The position numbers and the translations under genes were made by a program. DNA of 64,000 bases from CALGYY01 sp963678485 (GTDB taxonomy: Bacteria; Bacteroidota; Bacteroidia; Bacteroidales; CAIWKO01): assembly GCA_963678485.1 (NCBI GenBank), contig OY782882.1, forward strand, positions 3,472,001 through 3,536,000, given 5' to 3'. Below the pieces are notes generated by a model. It had not been told where the DNA came from and did not search any database. It was given only the letters and a program-made list of their open reading frames with translations. Of this stretch, positions 27,360-40,060 are shown one piece after another. The first letter of the stretch is position 1. Each line of letters begins with the position of its first letter.

Positions 27360-28901
27360 TTACTGAATTTCTCCATTTCTATTGATAGTCATTGATTGAC
27401 CTTTTTTCATTACTCTGGCAATATCGATTTCGAAATCGCTTGCGGTTTCATAAACGCATGGAATTACTATTTTTCCTGAATAATCGATATATCCGTAAAG
27501 GCCATTATGTTTTACGCAGGCTCTGCCATAAGCGAATGAATTTGCAAATTCAAAAGTGCAGGGAATGATTTCTTTAGCTTGTTTATTTATGAAGCCATAG
27601 CGATTGTTTTTGCAGACAGCCGCGCGATTTTCGCTAAAATCATTGATTTTGTCATAGGTGAAGCCGGTATTTTTTGTTCCGGTGCTGTCGTAGTAGGCGT
27701 ATTTTTCTTTATTGTAAACGGAAAAGCCATGCGATGAAAGAAAGTCAATCCAGGGATATTCGACAGGAATCACCGATTTGCCTGTATTATTGAAGACGCC
27801 GAATTTCCTGTTTTTTGCAGCAATCATCAATTTATCGCCGTTACTGTACATTGACTGGTATTCAAAGGGGATCAGTTGCTGATTATGTTTATTGATGGCG
27901 CCCCATCCTGTATTTTGTTTCACCAGGGCACAACCTTGAACGAAGGCTTGTCCATCGTTATATTCCAAAGGAATTACAAGTATACCGGATTTATTGATGT
28001 ACCCTATTTTTCTATTCTTCTCAACCTGTAGCAATTGATCGGCGAAGAAAGTATAATCTTTAATGACATCTTCGTCGTATTTATCTTTATGGAAGACTGT
28101 ATAAATGCCGAGTGTAATAACGCCGAGAACAAGATCCTGCATAAAGGAACCTCTTTTAGTGTAAGCTGTATCCAGCGTTACCGATCCCATTTGGTCGTAT
28201 TTTTCGCTGAGGATTTTACCATTAAGGTTCATTAGCGACCATTGTTTATTTATTTGGGTGGTAATGAGTGCTGAATCATTAGTGAATTGAAAATCTTCAA
28301 AGGGTCCGGCTATTTGTTGATTTTTGGAAGATATAAGGTATAATCCGGCACTATCCCCAAGGATGGCTACACTATCAGCGCCCGTTAGGAAAGCATACTG
28401 ATGCCAGTTGGCGAGGGGTTTTTCGTTGATTTTTTTGAAGATTAGGCCAAATTTCTGATTGGTATTGAGGGAGTCCGACATTCGTTCAACCACGAAGAAG
28501 CAGCGGTTTTCGTTTGGTTGCAGAAAAGTTTCGCTGATTTTTTCTCCTTTTTTATTGATGAGGTAGAAACCATCAGCCGGCCAGGTGGAGACGATAGCGC
28601 AGTCGTTGAAGAACGGATATGCGGAAAAATAGGAGTGGGGAAGGACAAGTTTATAATTTTGATCCAAGTAACCCCATCCATCCTTGTAAACGGCGGTCAT
28701 TCCGCAGGAAGGTTGAAGTATACTATCATATTCGAAGGGTACGATAACCTCCATATCTTTATTTACCAATCCCCATTTTCCCATATTTTTAGCGATAGCG
28801 ACATCGTTTTGAAATGCGCCAACGTAGTCGGGTTGATTGGAGAAGAAGCAGGCAGTCAGGCTGCAGAGGAGGATAAGAGGGATAATGATATGTTTCCTCA
28901 T
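27360..28901 (-). CDS. WG-repeat lipoprotein
   Basis: A 513-residue precursor with a lipoprotein signal (CSLTACFF, lipidated Cys near 18). The mature protein is built of about ten WG/KWG-type repeats, each of about 35-40 residues with a WG or YG-(F/Y)-IN core (KWGLVNKDMEVIVPFEY, GWGYLDQNYKLVLPH, GYIDYSGKIVIP). Such solenoids probably bind proteins or glycans at the cell surface. No enzyme motif. A possible -7 box lies at 28936-28943 on its strand. DUF1684 follows by 18 bp. Confidence 0.88.
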   Translation of the reverse strand: MRKHIIIPLILLCSLTACFFSNQPDYVGAFQNDVAIAKNMGKWGLVNKDMEVIVPFEYDSILQPSCGMTAVYKDGWGYLDQNYKLVLPHSYFSAYPFFNDCAIVSTWPADGFYLINKKGEKISETFLQPNENRCFFVVERMSDSLNTNQKFGLIFKKINEKPLANWHQYAFLTGADSVAILGDSAGLYLISSKNQQIAGPFEDFQFTNDSALITTQINKQWSLMNLNGKILSEKYDQMGSVTLDTAYTKRGSFMQDLVLGVITLGIYTVFHKDKYDEDVIKDYTFFADQLLQVEKNRKIGYINKSGILVIPLEYNDGQAFVQGCALVKQNTGWGAINKHNQQLIPFEYQSMYSNGDKLMIAAKNRKFGVFNNTGKSVIPVEYPWIDFLSSHGFSVYNKEKYAYYDSTGTKNTGFTYDKINDFSENRAAVCKNNRYGFINKQAKEIIPCTFEFANSFAYGRACVKHNGLYGYIDYSGKIVIPCVYETASDFEIDIARVMKKGQSMTINRNGEIQ

Positions 28902-29011
28902 GGGTGGATTTTTTCTGGTTAGTAGGATTTCAATGCAAATATATAAATAGCGTGGGAATAAAGGTCACAAGGGATGTGTTGAAAAGGGAGGGGTAGGATT
29001 GAGGGGGGGGC

Positions 29012-29041
29012 AAAAAAAAACCCCGACACAAGGTATCGGGG
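29012..29041 (-). terminator. Terminator of the rRNA operon
   Basis: Stem CCCCGA/TCGGGG (29021-29026 and 29036-29041) followed on the minus strand by nine T residues, 10 bp after the 5S gene. Confidence 0.85.
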
Positions 29042-29050
29042 TAATAAAAC

Positions 29051-29159
29051 TTTGGCGACGACATACTTTCCCACATTGCTGTAGTATCATCTGCGCAAGT
29101 GGGCTTAACGGCTCTGTTCGGAATGGGAAGAGGTGAACACCACTGCAATAGTCACCAAA
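29051..29159 (-). rRNA. rrf: 5S ribosomal RNA
   Basis: About 109 nt. The minus strand shows the expected landmarks: TTCCCATTCCGAACAG, the CCGTTAAGC segment, and complementary ends (TTTGGTGAC with GTCGCCAAAG). It is the last gene of the rRNA operon and a terminator follows. Confidence 0.94.
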
Positions 29160-29225
29160 AGATCTTAAGTGAATTATTGACAACATCGGAAAGGAAAGCT
29201 AAGTGAAGCATAGGTATTGAACTTC

Positions 29226-32110
<2,885 letters not shown>

Positions 32111-32212
32111 TTCTTATTGTTATATATAAATCCAATACTTATACTTGTGTTACTTAACTTTCTTTCCAACATGTCAAAGAACTTTGTCCTCACCAAAAGA
32201 GGTGAGACTAGT

Positions 32213-32287
32213 TGAGAATTGCGGATTTGAACCGCGCATCTTTCCGATTTTTACGTCGGAACGCTCTTACCATTGAGCTATTTCCCT
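32213..32287 (-). pseudogene. Degenerate tRNA-like element in the rRNA spacer
   Basis: The minus strand gives a 75-nt tRNA-like sequence with intact D arm (GCTC-AATGGTAA-GAGC), a T loop TTCAAAT in a GCGG/CCGC stem and an anticodon-like stem TTCCGA/TCGGAA. The loop is eight bases (CGTAAAAA) instead of seven. The acceptor AGGGAAA pairs poorly with ATTCTCA. The 3' acceptor resembles the neighbouring tRNA-Ala, and the D arm resembles tRNA-Gly. It is probably a decayed tRNA; a working tRNA of odd shape cannot be excluded. Confidence 0.6.
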
Positions 32288-32317
32288 AAAATATCTATAA
32301 AAAGAACAAAAAACTTG

Positions 32318-32391
32318 TGGAGAATAACGGATTCGAACCGATGACCCCCTGCGTGCAAGGCAGGTGCTCTAGCCAGCTGAGCTAATTCCCC
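32318..32391 (-). tRNA. tRNA-Ala (anticodon UGC)
   Basis: 74 nt. Acceptor GGGGAAT pairs with ATTCTCC (one G-U pair); anticodon stem CCTGC/GCAGG with loop CTTGCAC giving anticodon TGC; T loop TTCGAAT. CCA is not encoded. Standard position in the 16S-23S spacer. Confidence 0.95.
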
Positions 32392-32403
32392 AAAACGAAC
32401 GTG

Positions 32404-32477
32404 TAGTCCCGCGCAGATTTGAACTGCGGACCCCTACATTATCAGTGTAGTGCTCTAACCAACTGAGCTACGGGACT
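32404..32477 (-). tRNA. tRNA-Ile (anticodon GAU)
   Basis: 74 nt. Acceptor AGTCCCG pairs with CGGGACT; anticodon stem CTACA/TGTAG with loop CTGATAA giving GAT; T loop TTCAAAT. CCA is not encoded. It lies 12 bp from tRNA-Ala. Confidence 0.95.
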
Positions 32478-32599
32478 GAAATATCATTACGAGTAAATTC
32501 AGTTTCCTTTTTGCTCAAAAGGATGAACTCCACTGAGCTCGCTTGGGTGTAAAAAAATATGAAGTCGGCCAAAAGCAACAAATACTAAGTAAATCACTC

Positions 32600-34128
<1,529 letters not shown>

Positions 34129-34283
34129 AAGAAGAAAATTTATATGTCCTGGATCTACTTAAAAAAACTCAGAGAATTACTCTGTTCGTATTTGCTACTT
34201 ATTTGGCCAAACTTCAATATCTCAAAGAACTTTTTTTTCTATCTGATCCCGCTTTCAAAATTGGTTCCTCTCAAACGGGGCTG

Positions 34284-34314
34284 CAAAATTAAACAATGTT
34301 TTTTAACTACCAAA
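34284..34314 (-). promoter_or_regulatory. rRNA operon promoter, proximal
   Basis: On the minus strand TTTG (ending at 34311), exactly 19 nt, then TAATTTTG (34291-34284). The predicted start is near 34277, about 150 nt before 16S. Confidence 0.72.
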
Positions 34315-34437
34315 CATTTTTGCAACTTTTTTTCATTTTTTTTTCAGAACGTTTCCCTTTTTGTTTCTAAGGCTTATTTATCAACTGTTTCCGATATTCA
34401 AGCACCGTATCAATCAAAACGGGAGTGCAAAGGTAAT

Positions 34438-34467
34438 ACATGATTTTATAAAAACAAGCCTTTTTGA
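34438..34467 (-). promoter_or_regulatory. rRNA operon promoter, distal
   Basis: On the minus strand TTG (34467-34465), exactly 19 nt, then TACCTTTG (34445-34438). The bases after each -7 box are alike (GCAGCCCCGTTTGA here versus the matching CACTCCCGTTTTGA), so the two promoters look like a duplication. Confidence 0.68.
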
Positions 34468-34611
34468 AAATAAATTTTCATTATTTTGCAAATGCACTGA
34501 TTCTATGAGAAATAAAATCGAAAGTTTTTTGCTTTTTTTTTGATAGTCGCAATTTTTTACCCGTATTGGCGTTATTTTCTCCTGTATTTCCAACCTTCTT
34601 GCTCTTTTTGG

Positions 34612-34619
34612 TACTTTTG
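34612..34619 (+). promoter_or_regulatory. Candidate -7 box TACTTTTG
   Basis: Exact TAnnTTTG match; the predicted start near 34626 supports the ATG at 34648 as the start of the next gene. No -33 element at the right spacing. Confidence 0.45.
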
Positions 34620-34647
34620 TCTTATACATTATTATATGTACATTTTT

Positions 34648-35196
34648 ATGAAGCGATTTCTTACTCTTGCCATTTTGCTTTTTTCCCTTCCAGTGTTAGC
34701 CCAAATCGACGAATCGAACTACGATTCTTATGCTTTGCCATATAAAAACAGCTACTTTACCGGTGGAAGTTTGGGATTACAGTTCGGTTCTGTCGTTATG
34801 ATCGACGTCTCCCCCCAAATAGGATTCTTCCCTCTGGAGCATATTTCCCTCGGCGCAGGATTCACCTATCAATATATAAGCGACCGCCGATACAACCCAC
34901 GATACGATATTAATGTGTATGGTGGACGTGCATTCACACGTCTCTACCTGCCTATCTTCGAAAGCCTCTTTGCTCACATTGAATATGAATATATGGCCTA
35001 TCGTACCAATATGTTCAATGTTAATGGCGACATGGAATGGATCAAGATGAACAACTTCTTCGTTGGTCCGGGCTATAGACAACGCATTGGAGGACGCTCA
35101 GCAATCAATCTGATGGTGCTTTGGAATTTCAATGAATCGGAGTATTCTCTCTATTCAAATCCTGTAATCCGCATTGGTGCTGATATCGGACTATAA
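34648..35196 (+). CDS. Outer-membrane beta-barrel protein, unknown function
   Basis: A 182-residue protein with a signal peptide (MKRFLTLAILLFSLPVLAQ) and a small barrel of eight to ten aromatic-rich strands (GGSLGLQFGSVVMIDVSPQIGF, FVGPGYRQRIGGRS, NPVIRIGADIGL). I choose ATG 34648 because upstream codons precede the predicted promoter and do not fit a signal peptide. Its stop codon directly abuts the stop of the convergent gene on the other strand, leaving no room for a terminator. Confidence 0.75.
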   Translation: MKRFLTLAILLFSLPVLAQIDESNYDSYALPYKNSYFTGGSLGLQFGSVVMIDVSPQIGFFPLEHISLGAGFTYQYISDRRYNPRYDINVYGGRAFTRLYLPIFESLFAHIEYEYMAYRTNMFNVNGDMEWIKMNNFFVGPGYRQRIGGRSAINLMVLWNFNESEYSLYSNPVIRIGADIGL

Positions 35197-35946
35197 TCAC
35201 ATCGCTTCCGATATGCTAAATTTCCACGCACAGAAAGCTACATCTGTTGTGATATCGGGCGGACAAGCAATGCACGTGGTTACAATTCGATCATCGATTC
35301 CCCGCGCAAATTCGGTAAACTCTACCATACCGCCCGATTTACAAGGATAGTCATCCATCCCTTTGCGACGTCGCGCAACCTGTACCCGACATTCATCCAT
35401 CCTGAAAATAAAGCTGCCCTTGGTTTCATCTGTAATACTCTGCTTATTTATATAAGCGTATAGGCGGAACTGCAATGCTTTCTTCAAGCCTTCCAATCCT
35501 GAATGTTCACCAAGATTAAGGAGTTTCTTTACCGACCATGCTTCGAACGGGGAAAATTGTGCCCAGCAACTGTCGTTGCAGCGCTTTGCATCCATCATCC
35601 CGTATTTTGCTTCAACGGCCTGAAACCATACGCCGTCTGTTGCCAGCCAATCTACGGCCAGTGCGGTGAGCAATGCCGATGACTTTTCCGCGTCCTGGTT
35701 TACGAGTGCAGTGGGCAAACCTTCGCTGAGTTCAAAGCCCATTAGTTTTGACAGACGTTGGGATTGGATGGTATAACTATTCTCCCATGCGGTTTCCATG
35801 ATGTCTAATGCACGTTCGCGTCCATACTGATGTGCAACCTCGCCATACCATAGTGCATGATGTATCATGGTGCGATGGAAAAAGTCGAGCATTAGTTTTA
35901 CTTTGTCCTCAGGACTGAGTGTTTCATGATTTTCGATTGGTTTCAT
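35197..35946 (-). CDS. DUF6125-like cysteine-containing protein
   Basis: A 249-residue soluble protein, helical in its first 170 residues, then a Cys-rich C-terminal part with MDECRVQVARRRKGMDDYPC and TTCIACPPD. The layout resembles the DUF6125 group and distantly related L-2-amino-thiazoline-4-carboxylate hydrolase-like proteins, but the assignment is tentative. The cysteines may bind a metal. Its start overlaps the stop of the upstream alpha/beta hydrolase gene by 4 bp, so the two are translated together. Confidence 0.6.
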   Translation of the reverse strand: MKPIENHETLSPEDKVKLMLDFFHRTMIHHALWYGEVAHQYGRERALDIMETAWENSYTIQSQRLSKLMGFELSEGLPTALVNQDAEKSSALLTALAVDWLATDGVWFQAVEAKYGMMDAKRCNDSCWAQFSPFEAWSVKKLLNLGEHSGLEGLKKALQFRLYAYINKQSITDETKGSFIFRMDECRVQVARRRKGMDDYPCKSGGMVEFTEFARGIDDRIVTTCIACPPDITTDVAFCAWKFSISEAM

Positions 35947-36731
35947 ATTGAAGGTTCTTTATGTTCACTAATAAAGGAAAGCATACGCTGGCCAACAGCC
36001 TCGCGCTGCTGAAAATGGGGGATGTGGGCACAATCAGGAACCAGCCAGGTCTCTACTTTACCGCCACAGTAGGTTTCTATCCATCGCAGCTGTTCAGGAC
36101 TGCCATATTCATCAGCAATACCCTGTATTGCCAGCACAGGAGAGGTAATTTTATGCAAGGCATCTTTCATATCCCATGAATCCATATCCTCCGAAGTCCA
36201 TGTGTGCGCCCAGCCGTAAAACATCGTATCGGTGCGGTCGCCATGATAGCGCTGCAAGAATTCGCGCAAGCGCTCTTCTTCAAAAGAACGAATGGCCTGC
36301 TTGATTCCACTTCGGGAAATATCTTCGAGTAATACGTGGGCCGCTTCTGAGATTACGCACCGACATCGATCCGGAAATAAGGATGCAAACATCAATGCTA
36401 TGGTAGCACCATCACTGTGGCCAATGAGTATAAGTGGATTGTAGATGTGCAAATGTTCAAGCAGTCCGGGAAGCCCACTGCGCGCCTCTTCCCATAAATA
36501 GTCACTGGTTCTTTTCTCCTGTAATGCGTCTGAAAATCCATATCCGTAACGATCATAAACTAATGCGGGAAGATGCGCCGCTGTTGAAATCTCTTCAGGA
36601 TAATCCTTCCATTGAGCAATACTGCCAAGCCCTTCATGAAGGAAAACCAAAATCGGCCGACCTTTTTCAAAACCTTCCCTGTCCAGCAACTTATAATGAA
36701 TCTGGTGTCCATCAACTTTACAAAACGGCAT
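35943..36731 (-). CDS. Alpha/beta-fold hydrolase
   Basis: A 262-residue protein of the alpha/beta hydrolase superfamily. The oxyanion region is FLHEGLGS, the nucleophile elbow is GHSDG (Ser near residue 105), followed by an Asp near 213 (IADEYGSPEQ) and a His near 239 (CAHIPHFQQ). There is no signal peptide, so it is cytoplasmic. Substrate unknown; the cap region fits small esters. It overlaps the downstream DUF6125-like gene by 4 bp. Confidence 0.85.
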   Translation of the reverse strand: MPFCKVDGHQIHYKLLDREGFEKGRPILVFLHEGLGSIAQWKDYPEEISTAAHLPALVYDRYGYGFSDALQEKRTSDYLWEEARSGLPGLLEHLHIYNPLILIGHSDGATIALMFASLFPDRCRCVISEAAHVLLEDISRSGIKQAIRSFEEERLREFLQRYHGDRTDTMFYGWAHTWTSEDMDSWDMKDALHKITSPVLAIQGIADEYGSPEQLRWIETYCGGKVETWLVPDCAHIPHFQQREAVGQRMLSFISEHKEPSI

Positions 36732-36899
36732 AGCTGTTCAATTTTACAGCGAACTTAGTAAATTTTCTCATCATGAACAATCCAACGGCAATGACAGTTT
36801 TAGCGAACTGATAATGATTGTTTTACATCGTAGTTGAAAATTTCCGAGGTTTCGTTTTGCTAAGAAGTTGTAATATTGCACCAAATTTTAGAGAGAATT

Positions 36900-38183
36900 A
36901 TGGGGAATCAGATTGCATTTATTATTTGTCTCGCTGTAACCATTGGACTTTTCTTGTTTACAGCATTTCGCTTGTACCGTTTTTACAAGCTCACCAAACC
37001 TTACCATTTTGGAAAGTACGGAAAGAGGCTTATGGTGACCATCAGGGTTGCTTTTTTTCAATCGAAGATCTTTCGCAGACCAGTGATTGGATTTATGCAC
37101 GCCATTGTCTTTTGGGGCTTTTGTGTGATTGCCGTTGGCAGTATTGAAATGGTGATTGATGGAGTGACCGGGAGCGAGCGCATTTTATCACACTTTGGCT
37201 GGATTTATAATGTAATAACTATTTCGGGGGATGTTTTTGCGCTACTGGTGCTGCTTGCGATAGTCGCCTTTTTGTTTCGTCGTGTGTTTATGCATATCCG
37301 CCGTTTCGAAGGTGTGGAAATGAAGAAGAAATCGCATTTGGATGCGAACATCGCACTCACGATGATTTTATTATTGATGGTTTCGTTGTTAGGGATGAAT
37401 GTGTGCTACCTTACTACTTGCCAAGGCAACTGCGTCGGGATATTCCCAGTCAGTTCATGGATTGCTCAATTCATCGGCAAAGGAGAGGAAGATGTAGTGT
37501 TGCTGCATTTATTCTGGTGGATGCACATTGTATTAATATTCATTTTTGCGAACATACTTCCTTACTCAAAGCACTTCCATGTGTTTATGTCGATACCTAA
37601 TGTTTTCTTCAGTCGTCTGGAACCACTCGGAAAACTTCCCGTGATGGAGAGTGTGCTCAACGAAGTAAAGATGATGATGAATCCTGACACTGCTTTTGCT
37701 GCTGCACCTGCGACGGATCAGCCGCCAGCGCGCTTTGGAGTTAAGGATGTTGAAGACGTAAACAGGAAAAACTATCTTGATGCACTTTCGTGCACGGAAT
37801 GCGGTCGCTGTACTTCGGTTTGTCCGGCTAATCTTACAGGTAAAAAGCTTTCGCCACGTAAAATCTTTATGGATTTGCGCGCACGTATGAAAGAAAAGGG
37901 ACCTCATCTTTTAAAAGAAGGCATGACTTACGATGATAAAAAGTCATTCGTCAACGATTACATCTCACAGGAAGAATTATGGGCATGCACAACCTGTAAT
38001 GCCTGTGCCCAGGAATGTCCGGTAAACATCAATCACCCGACACTCATCATTGATATGCGCAGATATCTTGTAATGGAAGAAGGTAGCGCACCTGCAGGAA
38101 TAAAGAGCATATTTGCCAATATTGAAAACAACGGGGCACCCTGGCAGTTTTCACCTGAGGATCGACTCAAATGGACTGAATAG
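36900..38183 (+). CDS. Membrane (Fe-S)-binding electron transfer protein
   Basis: A 427-residue protein with five to six N-terminal membrane helices (to about 240) and a C-terminal ferredoxin part with two 4Fe-4S motifs: CTECGRCTSVCPA and CTTCNACAQECPV. It resembles the membrane subunit fused to a dicluster ferredoxin in heterodisulfide-reductase-like and quinone-linked complexes (HdrE/NarI-type helices plus GlcF/HdrD-type iron-sulfur part). It probably moves electrons between a soluble dehydrogenase and menaquinone. I chose ATG 36900, because residues before it do not fit the membrane start. The CCG-domain gene follows 58 bp later. Confidence 0.83.
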   Translation: MGNQIAFIICLAVTIGLFLFTAFRLYRFYKLTKPYHFGKYGKRLMVTIRVAFFQSKIFRRPVIGFMHAIVFWGFCVIAVGSIEMVIDGVTGSERILSHFGWIYNVITISGDVFALLVLLAIVAFLFRRVFMHIRRFEGVEMKKKSHLDANIALTMILLLMVSLLGMNVCYLTTCQGNCVGIFPVSSWIAQFIGKGEEDVVLLHLFWWMHIVLIFIFANILPYSKHFHVFMSIPNVFFSRLEPLGKLPVMESVLNEVKMMMNPDTAFAAAPATDQPPARFGVKDVEDVNRKNYLDALSCTECGRCTSVCPANLTGKKLSPRKIFMDLRARMKEKGPHLLKEGMTYDDKKSFVNDYISQEELWACTTCNACAQECPVNINHPTLIIDMRRYLVMEEGSAPAGIKSIFANIENNGAPWQFSPEDRLKWTE

Positions 38184-38241
38184 TCTATGCAGACTGAGTA
38201 ATTAGTTTTTGAAGTAGGATTATAATTGTAAACAAGTAGCA

Positions 38242-39039
38242 ATGACAGAAAATATTTTGCAAGTTCCAGTGATGGCCGATTTGGCTGCAAAAGGTGAGAA
38301 ACCACAGTATCTTTATTGGGTGGGTTGTGCCGGTGCGTTTGACGATCGTTACAAAAAAGTAGCAAAGGCTTTCGCAAGCATTTTAAGTCACCTTAATGTT
38401 AGTTATGCTGTGCTGGGTGTAGAAGAGAGTTGCACGGGCGATCCTGCCCGGCGTGCAGGAAATGAAATGCTTTTCCAAATGCAGGCTCTCACCAATATTG
38501 AAACTTTCAGCAGGTATGGAGTGACTAAAATTCTTACCACCTGTCCGCATTGTTATAATGTGTTTAAAAATGAGTATCCAGATTTGGGAGGCAATTACGA
38601 GGTAGTTCATTATACAGTGTTTTTGAAACATATGCTGGATGAAGGGAAACTTACCTTCAAGGATGAACGCTACCGCGATGCCCTCATCACTTATCACGAT
38701 CCTTGTTATTTAGGTCGTGCCAATAAAGAATACGAATCTGCACGTACTATTATTGATGCCGTGTCTGACGGTCGTGTTGAAATGAAGCGTAATCGCAGCT
38801 TTGCTTTATGCTGTGGTGCGGGCGGTGCTCAGATGTTTAAAGAAGCCGAAGCAGGGAATAAAGAAATCTTTATCGAACGCACCGAGGAGGCTCTGCAGAC
38901 CGAAGCTGGAATTATTGCCACTTCCTGCCCGTTCTGCATGGTTATGATGACTGATGGACTGAAATACAAAAACAAGGAAGAGGAAATCCTTAATCTCGAC
39001 GTCGCCGAGCTTGTTGCAAAAGCACTGGGGATAGCGTAA
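38242..39039 (+). CDS. (Fe-S)-binding protein with two CCG domains
   Basis: A 265-residue soluble protein with the two cysteine-rich CCG domains of HdrB/GlcF/LldE-type proteins: VGCAGAF ... SCTGDPARR ... TTCPHCYNVF and HDPCYLGR ... CCGAGGAQMFKE ... TSCPFCMVMM. It should carry an unusual 4Fe-4S centre or act in electron transfer with the membrane protein encoded just upstream. The pair without a catalytic flavoprotein subunit nearby is common in Bacteroidota; the partner dehydrogenase is not in this window. Confidence 0.87.
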   Translation: MTENILQVPVMADLAAKGEKPQYLYWVGCAGAFDDRYKKVAKAFASILSHLNVSYAVLGVEESCTGDPARRAGNEMLFQMQALTNIETFSRYGVTKILTTCPHCYNVFKNEYPDLGGNYEVVHYTVFLKHMLDEGKLTFKDERYRDALITYHDPCYLGRANKEYESARTIIDAVSDGRVEMKRNRSFALCCGAGGAQMFKEAEAGNKEIFIERTEEALQTEAGIIATSCPFCMVMMTDGLKYKNKEEEILNLDVAELVAKALGIA

Positions 39040-39119
39040 GTATTGAGAAGGTATTGTATCGTTATTCAATTGACTGAGCTGAGAAGCGCCATAAATGTAG
39101 CCTTCCTCAAACGTCAGCC

Positions 39120-39968
39120 CTATAAATAATACGCTGGATATTCACGAAACTTTACGAAGTTTAGATCTTCCCATTGTTTGAGAAATGATTTTCTCAAGCT
39201 GGTTTTTATCTCGTCAAACCCTTGTTTTTGTAAGGTTACAGCGAGAAGCGAGTCGTTTGCAGCAATGGCCTTGCATACAAAACCATGGCCGTTTATAATC
39301 AGAAAATCGCGATTGTATTGTAATACCTCCAAGCTTGCGCGATCCTTATCGAGACTGCAGCATACCATGCGGGTAGGAAAGAGGCTGCGCGGAGCAAGCC
39401 AGCATTGCTGAAAAGCTTTCTTTTGCGTCCATGCATTAAAAGCATGGATGATACACTCAGCAACTTCTTCCGGTGTTGCCTTTGTGGTTTCCACAACAAG
39501 GTCGTAGTTGCCAAGATCGGCATAGTCGATATTGTAGTAAGCTTTGAATCGTTCCAGCTCACTTTTTCTTCGTGCTAATATTTTGTCGAGGGCTTCATTT
39601 ACGTTGTTGTATTGTTCGCTGGTGCGATTATCGTTGAAGATGCGCTCTGCCGCCACCCATGCATCAACCAGAAGATACACTTTAAATGTTGCTGGTGCAA
39701 AATGCCATGCTAAGCGTGAATCAAAAATCAGCGATTCAGGCAGGGCGGCCATTTCCGTAACTTTTCCATCAATTTCATCGTCGATTTCGGGATGGGTTTT
39801 AGTGTATTCGTTTAATTCAAGCGTCGACATTCCGTGTTTGGCGGCAATTTCCCGCTGAATTCCTCCAGTAGAAACGATACGCATATCAAGCTGTCCGGAC
39901 AGAAGTTTACTTACGGCGCTCTTACCGCTTCCCAGATCTCCCGTAAGGGAAAGTTTTGGATAATCCAT
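39120..39968 (-). CDS. Cytidylate kinase-like family protein with extra C-terminal domain
   Basis: A 282-residue protein. The first 180 residues form a P-loop nucleoside-monophosphate kinase (GDLGSGKSAVSK near residue 10, FDSRLAWHF, YLLVDAWVAAERI), of the cytidylate-kinase-like group. The last 100 residues are an unassigned domain (LEVLQYNRDFLIINGHGF, VTLQKQGFDEI). The true substrate is unclear, since the family includes non-canonical kinases. It is divergent from the sensor kinase, with a TAGTTTTG -7 match at 39988-39995 on its strand. Confidence 0.78.
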   Translation of the reverse strand: MDYPKLSLTGDLGSGKSAVSKLLSGQLDMRIVSTGGIQREIAAKHGMSTLELNEYTKTHPEIDDEIDGKVTEMAALPESLIFDSRLAWHFAPATFKVYLLVDAWVAAERIFNDNRTSEQYNNVNEALDKILARRKSELERFKAYYNIDYADLGNYDLVVETTKATPEEVAECIIHAFNAWTQKKAFQQCWLAPRSLFPTRMVCCSLDKDRASLEVLQYNRDFLIINGHGFVCKAIAANDSLLAVTLQKQGFDEIKTSLRKSFLKQWEDLNFVKFREYPAYYL

Positions 39969-40060
39969 ATTGATTGGCTTTGAAATGCAAAACTATGCAA
40001 AAGTTCCCAATCCTTTCGTTGATTTTCCGATATTTGCACCTCCCGGGAATTATAGTCCAC

